Source: Sycobia sp. Sy_11
Lineage: Eukaryota; Arthropoda; Insecta; Hymenoptera; Epichrysomallidae
Length of the DNA stretch: 64,000 bases
Reading direction: 5' to 3'
NCBI GenBank assembly: GCA_018907035.1
Contig: JACCIC010000170.1
Location: 315,001 to 379,000 of the forward strand
Shown here: piece after piece, positions 47,956-60,080 of the stretch
How positions within the stretch are numbered: position 1 is the stretch's first letter
Layout of the letters: every line of letters begins with the position of its first letter
Program-made: the position numbers and the translations under genes
The notes under the pieces: generated by a model
What the model saw: the letters and a program-made list of their open reading frames with translations, nothing else
What the model was told of the DNA's origin: nothing
Database searches by the model: none

Positions 47956-49384
47956 ATTGAAATTCGACGAGAAATGTATGTTGGTGGAATAATAATAATA
48001 ATACTAAGTATTTCATCATTTGAAAAGACTGTAAGCTATTATAACAATCTCTAGCTATATTCACGGTACTTCATTAGAATTTCTGTATATGCGTCTAGGG
48101 GCGGGGGGGTAGGCAGTTGAAAGTACTGGGACGAATTTAAATAAAATGAATTAAAAGCCATAGTTTATCAGCATGAAAATTCAATGTATGAATAAACTAT
48201 TCTAAGCATTGGCTCAGGAATTTGGTTATAAGTTGTTAATTTATGAAAAAACTTTTGTCAGATACATCGATCTTAATACTTTCAAACAATTGATCGAAAA
48301 TATAACTCGTTCGAACAAAGTTTACGTATATCACGGAAGAATGATCTTCCATAACATTGGCATCGGTAATGATCGAATGGAAGTATGGAATATTGGTAAT
48401 GGTTTAAATGCTCTCCATAGTATTGCAACATGTACCAATACGTTCCATCTTCCTACATTTGTTCTTATTAGCCAAAGTAATACCTCGTGTTTAAGCAGAC
48501 CTTTGTGCTCCAAGTATTTATTTCGAATACCTTATCTTATGAAAAACGTTTCTACCTATAGCACATACTTAATGAAGTGTGTTATATTACCAGTTCAAGA
48601 TTATCAGTAGAACCAATTGGAACATTAAATTTTTGGATAATTCCAAATGAATCACTGGGTACTTCATCGTAAACCCTCATATGGCCAAAGAGCCTCAAAA
48701 CGTCACCACGTTATTATGTATTCTTATTAAAAATTTAATTGCTTTTTCTTTAAGCTTCGTAATATAAATTCTTATCATGCCCGAACGAATGCAGAACAAA
48801 AAAAAAACAGAACTGTATGCAACCTGTGCTGCTATTCCTCGTTACTGTACATCGTCCGATGCCCTGTCCATAAGCATTTCCAGCAGTTGAACAGAAATTT
48901 ATGTCCTTTTCATTGCCTACTGAGCCGCGGGCTGCGTTTATTACCGCAAAAGTTTTATAGTATTCTTTGTCGACTCTTTTCTCCGTGTCTCCCCCTCAAT
49001 CTTTCTATCCTTCTCTATCTTCCACCTCTCAGTACTTAGCGCGCATTAAAGAACTTTTATAATTAACGACGTAATTAAGTATTACTTAGGTCTAATTTGG
49101 TTACTACGCGACGCGCGCGCTCGGGCCCCGCCGTCAGGGGCATTAGCTAGTTAACGAGAAAAGTTCCGCCCTATTTCGCGTATGGATTCATGGGAACGAA
49201 ATTGGCCGCACACCGTGGCGCGCCTCTTGCTCGGTAAATATCGCCTAGGCTACCCAGTACGTATGTATAATACTTTTCGAATTTGATTTCCATAACCGCG
49301 GATCGAATAAAATAAAATGGAAACGGATAGATGGGGGTGGCGCGCTGTAAGCCGATATTGTTTTGCGAAGTAGCTGCGCGGAAA
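47956..49384. other. Non-coding stretch with one structured segment
   Basis: Mixed composition. A 133-codon + frame at 48209-48610 overlaps the hairpin at 48357-48475 and is unrecognised. GC rises after 48850. No gene was called. Confidence 0.45.
48357..48475. other. Imperfect hairpin, precursor-miRNA-like size
   Basis: The arm GGAAGTATGGAATATTGGTA (48379-48398) pairs with TACCAATACGTTCC...CTTCC (48433-48453) with small bulges, giving about 19 paired bases. The apical 34 nt can form a further ATGG/CCAT pair. A basal TTGGC (48357-48361) pairs with GCCAA (48471-48475). Overall length is 119 nt. The mature sequences do not match any insect miRNA I can recall. It could be an unlisted miRNA, another structured RNA or a relic of an inverted duplication. 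Confidence 0.3.
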
Positions 49385-49406
49385 GAGAGAGAGAGAGAGA
49401 GAGAGA
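49385..49406. repeat. (GA)n short tract
   Basis: GA tract of about 22 bp immediately left of the TA palindrome. Confidence 0.9.
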
Positions 49407-49409
49407 ACT

Positions 49410-49415
49410 CTTTGA

Positions 49416-49467
<52 letters not shown>

Positions 49468-49473
49468 TCAAAG
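49410..49473. repeat. Perfect palindrome built on a TA tract
   Basis: CTTTGACGCAT (49410-49420) and ATGCGTCAAAG (49463-49473) are perfect inverted copies on either side of a TA tract (49419-49464). The whole 64 bp is self-complementary and can extrude as a cruciform. Confidence 0.95.
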
Positions 49474-51567
49474 TGAAATAACACGACGCTCGTCGGTTAT
49501 TCGTTATGAAATACAAATCCCCAACGAGTATTTTCGTCAACCATATGGTAGATTCTGCGACCTACTTCAATGTTAAATAATCTAAAAATTTATTTTGGAT
49601 CGTTACCACATTCTGATTGTATTTGAAAAAAATGATTTGATATATCCAATGCTATAGCAACACGTTTTTCGAACATCACCTGTCCCTGGTTTTACGCATA
49701 TCCCCAGTTTATAATATCGTATAAAAATAGATCTATTAATATTTATGGCTTCCGCTGTATATCAATGTCGACGTGTCGCGCACTAGGACGCGATCGAAGG
49801 ACTTCGTCCTGAAAGAGAAGGAAAAATATAGGAAAACTCGCTGAAAAGTTTTGTAATTAGCCGAGCTCGCCGGCTAACAATAAAGCAATACCTGCCGGCT
49901 ACTTCTCCAGCCCGTCTTTCGCGTTATTTGGTTAATGAGAAAAGTTACGATCAATCTTCAACGGCATATAAATGACACCGTTTATATAAATGCGTTTCCG
50001 AACCGAGAGCTCGGATTGGTGGGTAAAAAGAAACGTAAGTTAAAAAAAAGTAAGAAACGTGTTGCACGTTATTTTTTCGACTATACGGGCTGGAAATCGT
50101 CAACGCGTAATTCGACGTTCATGTTGAGCTGTAAGTGTATTTACAATAGGGTATAAAAATTAACGACAGCTGCGATGCCTCCACCTAGTTATCCAAATTC
50201 AGCCGAAACTCGATAGTGTGTAATTCCGCGCTGCGCTCGAGATTGCAAGCCGTTTGATAAGTTTGAGAGGTTGTTCAATCAGTGTCGAGTTGTTGCTGAA
50301 AGCTTAAATGTTTAATAAAGAGAGCGAGAGACGGGGCGAAGGAAAAACTTGAGAAGAGCATGACTCTCATTCGGTACTTAGGTGGATGCCTCGAGTGGAG
50401 TTTGTCAAGCGGAGCAGCCCTCGAGTATTCGCACATCACGGCACACGTGGGACTTCCTTTGGCGAGTGTCTTTTTAGAAATCATTGGTCTAACCTTGAAA
50501 ATTCATTGAGCGTGGGCTTGCTTCTAAGGTGTGATAAATATAAACGTGAATAACTCTCGTGAATGTCGTCTTAATCATAAGGAGCTAAATGCGAACATTG
50601 GTATTCAATTCGTTAAATTGTAAGGGCATATGCGAACGTAACTCTTGATGTGAAATAAATTTCAGACAAGAATAAAAACATTATATAGCATTTTCTAGGA
50701 AAATATAGTATAGGAATTAGTTTTATTCTCCATTACTAGGATTTTAAGATTTATAGACTATTTTTGAAATGAAAGAATTTTCTCATAAGTAAATGAAACG
50801 AGCGTCTACTAACATTTACAATGTCAAATTGAAAATTATTTAAAGGTCAAAGGGAGAAGATATATTGAATAAATCTGAAGATTTACGATATATATATTTT
50901 CGAAAAATAGTAAGTGTCCATGATTACGAATATGACGTAAAAATTGAGAATGCAAAATTTTGTCTTTTGGAAAATTGTTATTGTCATTATTATCGTCATT
51001 ATTGTTATTATGTTTTAAACATTCTCATGAAACTTTATAGACGGAGTTGTTGCAAGTACTAAGAACTAGTCTAAAATTGGATTTTCAAAACTCCTTATCG
51101 TACATTGTTTCCATTCTGCATTTGACATCTTATCTGAGACTTCTCTCGAGCACGGCTCACTAGTATCATGGAAAATAGATTTCTCAAGATCTAAATTTAT
51201 ATTCTTCATGATTAACATTACAATTGAAATATTATAAATCTTCAGACGTGTTTAAGAAATGGTCTTTCAGTAACTTTGAAGCTGACCTAAAATGAGCATT
51301 GGATCTTCAATTCGCATCTTGTACCTCCATAAATATAGACACCGAAGCCTTTGGTTTAATTTACTGATTATTTTTGTTAAGTCGTTTATATCATTCTGAG
51401 CATTAACAGAAATACTGCTAGCAATAAAATTGTTCCAAAATTGTGTTGTTTCGTAGATTAAGTGGATATATTTATTTGATATCTCATAAATGAATTGAAC
51501 TGAAAAAATCAGAATTTCAAGTCTAATAAAAGAAAAGAGAAAGAGGGCAATATAATGTTACAAAATG
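49474..51567. other. Non-coding stretch, mixed then AT-rich
   Basis: GC moderate to about 50500, AT-rich after. Frames of 60-73 codons are unrecognised, including a Lys-rich one at 49935-50156. Confidence 0.55.
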
Positions 51568-51601
51568 GTGTGTATGTGTGTGCGCGCGCGCGCGTGTGTG
51601 T
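51568..51601. repeat. (TG)n(CG)n(TG)n compound tract
   Basis: A CG core of about 12 bp flanked on both sides by TG dinucleotides, all alternating purine-pyrimidine. Confidence 0.9.
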
Positions 51602-51726
51602 ATTTGACGTCGGCAACTTAAATACACAAGCGGCAACTATACTTCGTATTGGAGAATCATCGGCTCTCCATAATTAGAATAGAAGCAATTATCGGAGAAC
51701 GAAAGCAGGGACAGAGAGGGAGTGAG

Positions 51727-51729
<3 letters not shown>

Positions 51730-51781
<52 letters not shown>
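51730..51781. repeat. (GA)n microsatellite
   Basis: Pure GA tract of about 52 bp, followed by purine-rich sequence to 51950. Confidence 0.95.
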
Positions 51782-51784
<3 letters not shown>

Positions 51785-52800
51785 ACGGAACGAGCAAAGG
51801 GTGATGGGTTATCGACGGGAGGAAGAAATGAACGATGAAGATATAGGGGCTAAGAGGGCAAGAGCAGAGGCGGGGGAGCGCGCAAAGTACGAGGCAGAAT
51901 TCTCAATGAAAAAGCAAGGTGGGCTGAGGGTGGGGGGATTGGGCTCAAAGTGACCTTTTGCGCAGAGCTGCGAGGGAGGAGACCTCCGCCCCCCCCGCGC
52001 CCTCCCGTAAAATAGCGAGTCGATGGAGTCTCCGTGGGTTTTCAATTTCGCTGACTGCCACCGGGTATTGGCTCTCTTGCAAAACGGACGCGGGCGCTCG
52101 TGGCAACGAGGTCACCGACTACGAGGTCTCCCTCTCTTTTGGCCCGGAATTCACTCTTATATACGTAGGCAATGGGTAGAAGCGTCGGATAGTACTTTGC
52201 GCAATCGTAAAGGTATTTTTTTGGTGTTAGATTCATTACGCTTCTCCTCTCTCCCCCCCCTCTCTCTCTCTATTTCTCTCTCCGTAATAAACTGGTTTTT
52301 TTTCCTCATTCTTTAAACCACCTTCGCGTATCCCTTTTTTTCTATACTTCCATCTTGGCTGCAATGGGCCGACTATGTGCTTTACATTGTGAGGAGAGTC
52401 CGATTGATCAGAGCCGGGCAGTGGGATTATCGCACCATTGAGGAAGCTCGCGGGGGCGTGCTATCGAAAAATTCGAATTAACGTTACAGAGATTGCGTCG
52501 GATTCGCTGGTCTTGGGATTATGGGAGTATAGGGCGCGATTTTGAGGTGGGCGGAGAGCGTGCCGACTTTGGATCGCGGGATTTTAACGGAATTCATTAC
52601 TGCCCGTGTTCGGAACGTATAATAAGTATAAGGAATTTCACGAGTAGCGCTCGATGATAATGCTGTAAATTTCGTCCATTCTCCGCCCTGTTGGGAATTT
52701 CAGATGCTATAATGCGCATACTTTTCAATGGCACGCGGGCACGTTAATCGATTTTATGTCCCTGCGTGCTCTTCGCTTCCATTGGACCAACGTACCTTAA
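51782..52800. other. GC-rich block with quadruplex motif
   Basis: Purine-rich then CpG-rich. GGG-CTGA-GGG-T-GGGGGG-ATT-GGG at 51921-51943 is a quadruplex-type pattern. C8 runs lie at 51989-51996 and 52253-52260. Frames of 64-97 codons overlap on both strands and are unrecognised. Confidence 0.5.
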
Positions 52801-53666
52801 ACAAAATGACATAATTCATAAATGACACGAACATCATATAGAAATATAGGTTTGAATTTGCAATCAATGTTAGTGTCGTGATTAGACCGCATTGAATCAG
52901 TGAATTCGATATTAGCACAGTAGATATTTATTCAATTGTTCAACGTAGTCTATAAGATAGGCCGAAACGATTATTCTTTTTTCAAAATAATTATGTTTCG
53001 GAGAAACAAAATCGGTTGTTGTTATCTCACCTGCAATAATCTACCACGCAATAAATGTTATAAATACCTGAAATTATTTCCATCGTAATTTTTCGTCATC
53101 CTTGTTTAAAACGAATAAGCTTCGTAAATATTATTTTTCGTAATACGTGTAGCGATTTCGATGGAAATACATGCCTTTAAAAAAGTTTTATCTCTTTTTA
53201 TTCGCGTGCATCCCGCTCGTATCCGCGCAAATCAAAATTGTGCTCGCTTCCAGCATTGATTTTTACACGTGGAATTTATTTCTCGCCGTACGCGCCTGTT
53301 TTTTGTTCTTGTGTTTTGTTTTTTTTTTAATTGTTTGGTTTACTGATTGGTACGCGCAATAAAAAAAAATATTTTCATTTATTGATGCTATCGAGAAGCA
53401 TTCCGCGTCGTTCCCGGAATTTCGTTGAACTCTGGTTTCGTTGAGCATTGTTGTCGCTGTTGTTGTTGTTCCTGTTATTATTATTTCTCCTTTCTTATCC
53501 GATGAAGCGGCACAGACGAGGAAATGGAATCGTCGCAAATTAAAAAATTCTCCTGCAAAATTGAAATATATATCTCCTATCTCCTTACAGATAAAAAGTT
53601 TATTCGCAAATAAATGCAGATGTGAAAAAACAGCCCTCACTATATGCCTGGGCCAAAAGGAGCCCT

Positions 53667-53707
<41 letters not shown>

Positions 53708-53970
53708 GACTGCTGCTGCTGCACTTTTACGCGTCAATCAGCACTGTAACCCAATACTTTCGCTATTTATTCACACGGCGCGGGCGCCGCCCGTCACCTG
53801 GGGACGCGTCAGAGCTTCGCGCCTTCGAGTGAGAGATCTCGCCCCGCCCTCCCCTTCAGACTCCCTCTGGCGCCGAGTCTCTATTGAATTTCACCACCTA
53901 TACGCGTGGCGCTCAGGGTCAATATTGGTTTAAGCCGAAATACTCGATTCTGCCATCTGCTCCGATCCCC

Positions 53971-53979
<9 letters not shown>
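52801..53979. other. Non-coding stretch, AT-rich then GC-rich
   Basis: AT-rich to about 53400. A good acceptor-like string (CCTATCTCCTTACAG) ends at 53590, but no donor or open exon of note follows. A CT tract lies at 53670-53699. A minus-strand CAG|GTGAGA junction lies near 53031 with only a weak pyrimidine tract. Confidence 0.45.
53670..53699. repeat. (CT)n microsatellite
   Basis: CT tract of about 30 bp followed by CTAT and CTG units. Confidence 0.9.

Positions 53980-54034
<55 letters not shown>
53980..54034. repeat. (TA)n microsatellite
   Basis: Pure TA tract of 55 bp, first of five within 2.3 kb. Confidence 0.95.
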
Positions 54035-54038
<4 letters not shown>

Positions 54039-54365
54039 CTGTACACACTTACGTTCTTCCCGCTCCTCCTGGTTACGCAGCTTTGTCAATGGGCGTGTGG
54101 GTGGGGCACGGTGGTATCGCGAGTATAGGTGCTCGGTTTCCATTATTCGATGCGAAGCGGAGAATCCGCGCGGACGTTTGTTTATATGCGCGAACGACCG
54201 CTCGTTCGCTCGGGGCAATTACAGGCGAATACGGACGGGAGAGGCGATTTGTATATATGTATGGGAGTAGGCACTGGGGAAGAGAGATGGAAAAGTTTAT
54301 TATAGACACTTGGAGGATGCAAACTGTTGCGATATTATTGAGTGTGCATCGCTTCATTATTCAAA

Positions 54366-54368
<3 letters not shown>

Positions 54369-54418
<50 letters not shown>
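54369..54418. repeat. (TA)n microsatellite
   Basis: Pure TA tract of 50 bp. The 205-codon + frame spanning this and the previous tract consists largely of Tyr-Ile repeats. Confidence 0.95.
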
Positions 54419-54420
<2 letters not shown>

Positions 54421-54589
54421 TGCTTCCCTATACATCATGACATTCCCAGTTATTGCCTTTGATGTTATTCAACAGTTACTTGATTACACTGACGGGCGGA
54501 GACGTGCGCGCCCATTTGTTTAAACAATAATCCTCCCTCACGTGGATATGCACCTGTCAACAATAACTAGTAATCCTATACCCTACTTC

Positions 54590-54592
<3 letters not shown>

Positions 54593-54634
<42 letters not shown>
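54593..54634. repeat. (TA)n microsatellite
   Basis: Pure TA tract of 42 bp, the shortest of the long TA tracts. Confidence 0.95.
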
Positions 54635-54638
<4 letters not shown>

Positions 54639-54733
54639 TACATGATTTCCGCAGTCAAACGAGACATCCAGTTCAAGTGATCTCTCCATGCACATGTATA
54701 TAAAGGAAGAGTGAGAACGAGAGCGAACAAGAG

Positions 54734-54735
<2 letters not shown>

Positions 54736-54766
<31 letters not shown>
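54736..54766. repeat. (GA)n microsatellite
   Basis: GA tract of 31 bp. Confidence 0.9.
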
Positions 54767-54767
<1 letters not shown>

Positions 54768-55440
54768 TTATCTCCTTCGGTTGATATATCGTTACCACCA
54801 CATTTTAGTTATTATTCGCCGACCGAATGTTCTATCGTGTTTCGGAATGAAATTACCTCCTGCGGAATATGGAATTCGTTCCCTAGATAATATATTCTCG
54901 ATTCTCGCGTGCGGCGAATGAATGGAACAAGAGGCGCGCCAATTTTTTCTCTATCTAACCAACGTCAGTGCAAAAGAGCAAATGGTCGTTCTTATTAACG
55001 CTTCCTCTTGTGGAATATCTTAGTTTTTCAGTTTATTGGCAATTTTCAAACCGACTGCTGAATCGTCGCGTGCGAAAATTCAGATCAGCCTGAATCTGAC
55101 GATACTCGGAAACATACCACCCTATAGCAATTATTCATTTGTTCACTATAATATTTATATAAATAAGAAATAAAGGTACTCAAATTCAGAAGCTGCACCG
55201 GCCAGCACTCTTCCTAAACATAGAAATATAAAATAACAGGATGATGTGGCTAATGTTATTTTCGTCGATTTATTTTAGCGTCTGTCTTTATTAAAGGCCG
55301 CGAAAAATATCTTCTATTAAAAAGATCGAACAAATGTCCAGGTGAACGAGACCCGTAGTCGATCGATCAAAGGAGTACATGTATTCAGTCGTACGAGCCA
55401 CATCAGAGCCTCTCTTTGTTCTCACGACCCAGAGACGAAT
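54767..55440. other. Non-coding stretch
   Basis: Mixed composition with no recognisable frame longer than 121 codons. The minus frame at 55291-55656 runs into the poly-C region and is unrecognised. Confidence 0.5.
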
Positions 55441-55778
55441 GTAGAATAATTGTTCAATTTCGCCCCCCCCCCCAAAATACCCCCTCGTGAGGTGTTTAAA
55501 AGGCTTCGTCGAGCGCCCGACGCACACGTCGATCCTCGTTACTGCGAAATCCCCTCCGCTGTCCGCTCCCCCCCCCCCGCCGCGGCACCATGCGAAAAGA
55601 CTTCGTTCGCGCAAAGAGCCCACGTGCATTCGATTCTCCGCGGAAACGAAAAGCACCCCCTGCTGCCGTCGCCTCTCTTTACCGCATGCAAATCCCTCGG
55701 ATGGACTGGAGCGCGCGCGCTCTCGGTCTGTCTCTCTCCCTCACTCTCTCTTTCTTCTCTCTCTTTCGCGGCTTTCAG
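55441..55778. other. CpG-rich block with two poly-C runs and CT tract
   Basis: C11 at 55463-55473 and C11 at 55568-55578 lie within 115 bp. A CT-rich tract (55731-55766) then leads to an acceptor at 55778. Three overlapping + frames (133, 236 and 85 codons) cross here without a recognisable domain. Confidence 0.5.
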
Positions 55779-55843
55779 GACTTCGCAGTTCTCCGTTTCG
55801 GGAAATCGAGTACGCCGCTTATCCGGTTTCGAGAGGGGGCCGG
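55779..55843 (+). other. Candidate 65-nt exon between strong splice sites
   Basis: A very long pyrimidine tract (from 55728) and GGCTTTCAG end at 55778. A strong donor (CGG|GTGAGTGAG) starts at 55844. All three + frames are open across the 65 nt; one reads DFAVLRFGKSSTPLIRFREG. Length is not a multiple of three. Openness in all frames is expected in GC-rich DNA, so the case rests on the splice signals alone. It could be a non-coding 5' exon from the flanking CpG-rich block. Confidence 0.3.
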
Positions 55844-55986
55844 GTGAGTGAGAAGGGGGAGGTAGGGTATAAGTGCCAGTGGAGGATTTGTAGGATACAC
55901 ATTCTCGCCTCCATTAATTTTCCCGGCACTTTTCTCTCGGCGCCCCGGTTTATCCGACGTTACAGGAGAAAGAGAGAAGAAAGGTG

Positions 55987-55991
<5 letters not shown>

Positions 55992-56037
<46 letters not shown>
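55992..56037. repeat. (TA)n microsatellite
   Basis: Pure TA tract of 46 bp. Confidence 0.95.
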
Positions 56038-56039
<2 letters not shown>

Positions 56040-56251
56040 TCAAAGGGAGAGCAGCTGTTTCGTTATATCCATTCCGCGGCGGGTGCTTTTCGCTGCTCGG
56101 TTGTGGTGTGTCGGACGCAGGAGCGCTGTTATTGTCGCCCCAGTCATTTTCCTCTCGACGAAGAAAAAACCATCCCCTTGCACACCTCCGCAGTTAACGA
56201 TCTCCTCTTTGTTGCTCGATTCAACGTTCGAATTCTAAACGATGAGGTTAT

Positions 56252-56254
<3 letters not shown>

Positions 56255-56306
<52 letters not shown>
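56255..56306. repeat. (TA)n microsatellite
   Basis: Pure TA tract of 52 bp, last of the five-tract cluster. Confidence 0.95.
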
Positions 56307-56309
<3 letters not shown>

Positions 56310-58110
56310 AGCGTTGCTTTTTCGATACGAGTGCTCGTACTTTTCTACTAAACTCACGCGAGTGCGCGCACACGAAATATACTAATGTACTCTCGGTACA
56401 TTTTTAGCTTTTCCGGAGTTCCTTCGGCAAAAAAAAGACGATAAAACTTTTATTATCGTCCTCGGGGCGACGCGCGGGGACGGCTGTGGCGCGCGGCCGA
56501 TGGCTTTGAAAAATTCATGTCTCAACGACTGCGAACTGTGCGAATTTCAGTTTCGTTTATTAAATACGACGCGAATAAACCGGGAGAATTTTTTAATATT
56601 CTTTATAATATTAAACATTTAGATAAAAGATTTAATGATAATATTGCGCGGTCGACGACGTGTTCGATAACGAAACAATGTCAAAAAAAAAAAAAAAAAT
56701 AACCACAGAATGTCCTCAATAAGTATAACTAGCACTAGAAAAACCCATTGTAGCATTAGCAATGCAGTGAGGTCCTATTCGCGTTATTCGCAAGTTACTT
56801 TATATACGAACCTGCAATGCTTGGAGAAATAAATTATCTTCCATCGTTCGCATTTTCGTGTCGATTATATCATCTTTCCGGTTGGCGGACGCGCGTGTGC
56901 AACGCTTTTGCTGCCGGTTAATTGCGCCGATCACGCGACTCCCCGAGGCCCGGGGCAGATTCGCAAGAGATGCCATTGTGCATATAAGAACGGAATTACG
57001 GCGCATCCGAGCGAGAAAAAAGGAGCATCTGCTTTCAGTACCGAGCAGGTCAAAAGGAAGTCAATTATATCCAGTAGTCCGTCTTTTGTCCCGGTGCTCA
57101 GTTATAGCCGAGTAATAATAAAAGCTTGCCTTTCGTTGGATTTCAACGATAGAAATTTGTGGGAACATTAAATGCGTAAGTATCGTGGGCACTTCGTAAG
57201 GATAGTCGGAATCTTCCTTTATCGAGCTGTTCCATTCCATACGTTGTGATGTAATAGGCTTCATCATTTTCCAATAATTTCGTAATTGGCGATCGTAATT
57301 ATTGATTCGCAAAGGAAATTCCGACAGTTAAATTAAGACAGCCGTAATTGCCGGAAAAACATATCAAAATGCTAATACACGCATGTCGTATTATGTAGTC
57401 ATTAGCAAATGAGATAATTGACAATTTCACATTGTAGAAGACAATCTTTAAGTAGATATAATGCACTAATCCGAGCACAGTATTTTATATTCTATACTAT
57501 TCCATATTAATACTTTTATATATAAAGCACCCTGCTACCTTCACCGAATCAGTAGAAAACTTTGTCTATCGTCTGTGAATCCCAAACAAATCCACGCTGG
57601 ACAGCTTTTTATCAAATAATATTACTAGAGTATTTCTAACGCAATATATTAATATAATTTCCTATACTAATCAGTCCATCTGGAAAAACTGAGGCTCGTT
57701 CTTATTAAATGACGCTGTAGACGACCTCCCAGTGCAGAAAAACTTCAGACGCACGCACAGACCCGCCTCCGATATTATTGCCCGAGCCTGTAATTAGTGT
57801 AAAAAGCAACGGTCTTTGGTTATAGGCAAACAAAGAGTCGCGGGCGCCTCGCGCTGGGCTCTTTTTGCGGTTATCGAGCTTCCCTCCCTGTCCTTATATA
57901 TGTATACACATATATTAAAGTAACACATGTCTCGCGGGGACGGCCCTCGATAATTGCCAAGCGCCCGCGAGCACAGGCTCACTGTGCAAATAAAAATTGC
58001 GCATGCGTCTAATATCCGTATCCGGTGGGTACGCACTGTTTAATTACCCGGAATTGAAGAAGGCCTCGGCCTTGCTTATTTAAACGGGTGCTTTCTCAGC
58101 CAAGTCGTCA
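56307..58110. other. Mixed-composition non-coding stretch
   Basis: GC-rich to about 56520 and again at 56870-57060 and 57700-58080, AT-rich between. A poly-A run lies at 56684-56699. Frames of 60-87 codons are unrecognised. An ATGCATGCAT string near 58119 and AACAAAG near 57829 are POU- and SOX-type words, too short to call as sites. Confidence 0.5.
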
Positions 58111-60080
58111 TTTCAAATATGCATGCATTTTTCATTATGGCTCTTTTTTTTGGCAAAAATTGTATTATCCATTATGTGATTTGTCATTGAACTAATGAAT
58201 ATTTATTTTTTACAAACAAATCTTATATTACTGACAGTGAGACTGTGCTTACTTATTTTGAATCAGGCTCCTAGAACCTGAAATAGAAAGAAGCCGAAAT
58301 TTATATAGTTATAGTCATGGACAGAAGCAAATCGTGATTGTTTAAATATGGGTAAATACGTAAAATCTTTTGCTAATTTTAGAAAAAACTGTGCAACGTT
58401 CTTTTCTTACTTATAAGGGTTCATCTGGCGATCTAATTTAATGGATTGCTATAAGAACTTTTTCCAAGAATACTATTTTGATATGTAAATGATTCTTACT
58501 GGTTTCATCAGATATGTATTCTTTAAATTTTTTCATATAAAAGTTTTTTTGCTGTCTTTGTTCATATCAAAAGTTCGCATTCAATTCTGATAAAATGTAA
58601 ACCTATTATTTATTAATTTAATTCACTATAATAATTACCTATTATTTATTAATTTAATTCAAAACAGTCGACAGAACAGTACAATTTTTAATGGGGTATA
58701 TATTATCAAAATATGATGTTAAAAGTTTGCCCGAATAGGCTCGGGGTTAAAAGTTTCTGAGATTTCTATACAATAAAACAGAACAAGTATAGAGTTAAGA
58801 GCTTTCTAAATAAAAAATTAAAAATATAACTTTTATGCAAACCACATTCAAATAAATTTTCTCGGTATTTAAAGTTTATTTATTATTCCATATTTAAAGT
58901 TTATATGTCTGTTGTTGAAAAAATTCAGTAAAAACAAAATCCTTTATTCGAAATTTAATAAAGTCAGATGTAATTAAATGTACATAATATAGAAATACTT
59001 CGAAAAGTACATATTTTGAATATTCTACTAAGTGTACAAATATTTTTGTATTATATTTTTTAAATGCTTTTGATTTAATTAAATTAATGTAATTAATTTT
59101 CTTAGCAACAGTTATATCCATATACATTTGTTGAATTTCTTTATCTTCTCTGAATTATATTAATTATATGAACATTACAACAAACTGAATAATAATGCTA
59201 AGTAAACATAATGCGCTAAATTCTGATTTTTTATTATTGAAACTTTTTACTTAAATACGATTTTGTAAATTGAAAATTTTTTACACGAGAAATTTTACGA
59301 ATGAATAAAGCATTATACGTTTACATTAATGAAGACGAGTTGAGCAATCCTGAAAATAATTGAGAAATGCATTGTCGATGAGGCCACAAAATTATTTGGG
59401 AACGTAGCTTTTGAAATCGTCAAGAAAGTTCGCTTACCTTTCTTGAAAGGATTTTACATGCAGAAAGAATAAAATTCTCAAAATGTGCAAATGTAGAAAA
59501 TGAAATAATTTCTTATTTATTTTTTGTTTAATTTGGCATATGTAGGATGCAATAAGTAAAAAATAGTAATCACATAAAATTCAAATATGCTATATAGTGC
59601 AATTAAAACGGTAATTTCTTTGAAAATATGTAAAATTATTACAATAATTAAATTTTAAATAATAAAGTGGATTCTTCAAAAGTGATTATGAATTCATTCC
59701 AATTTAAATTTCATTTGAAATGAATTGTTTAAAATTCAAAGCTATATGAATATATAAAATTAAAAATACGTAAAATTAATAGTAGATCATTAATTTTTAT
59801 GACATTCGTTAATTGTTATTTTCGTTATTCATTTTATTTAAGTATTTTTGAAGGTAACGAAACATAACTGGTTTAGATTTTTACTCAAACGTTAAATTAA
59901 TAAAATATTAAAATCATATTTGTAGTTATCAAAGATGGAACATTTGCGATTACCATTAATAATAAACAAGTCGATATCCCACAATACTTTCCAAATGTAA
60001 AGTTTCCAAGTATATAAAACTTTCTTTAAAGATTTGTTAAGAAAAATAAAGCGATTCAATATTTTTATCATCTTTAGAAG
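58110..60080. other. AT-rich non-coding stretch
   Basis: About 2 kb of AT-rich sequence. A minus-strand AAAG|GTAAGCG donor-like string lies near 59440 without a matching exon. Frames of 77-110 codons (minus) are Lys-, Ile- and Phe-rich and unrecognised. Confidence 0.55.
58601..58661. repeat. 36-bp tandem duplication
   Basis: The 25-bp block 58601-58625 (ACCTATTATTTATTAATTTA...) recurs exactly at 58637-58661. Confidence 0.95.

Noticed and set aside
53906..54523. 205-codon + strand frame
   Set aside because: It spans two TA tracts and is largely a Tyr-Ile repeat artefact.
55487..56197. 236-codon + strand frame
   Set aside because: It runs through poly-C, CT and TA tracts, is low in complexity and has no domain.
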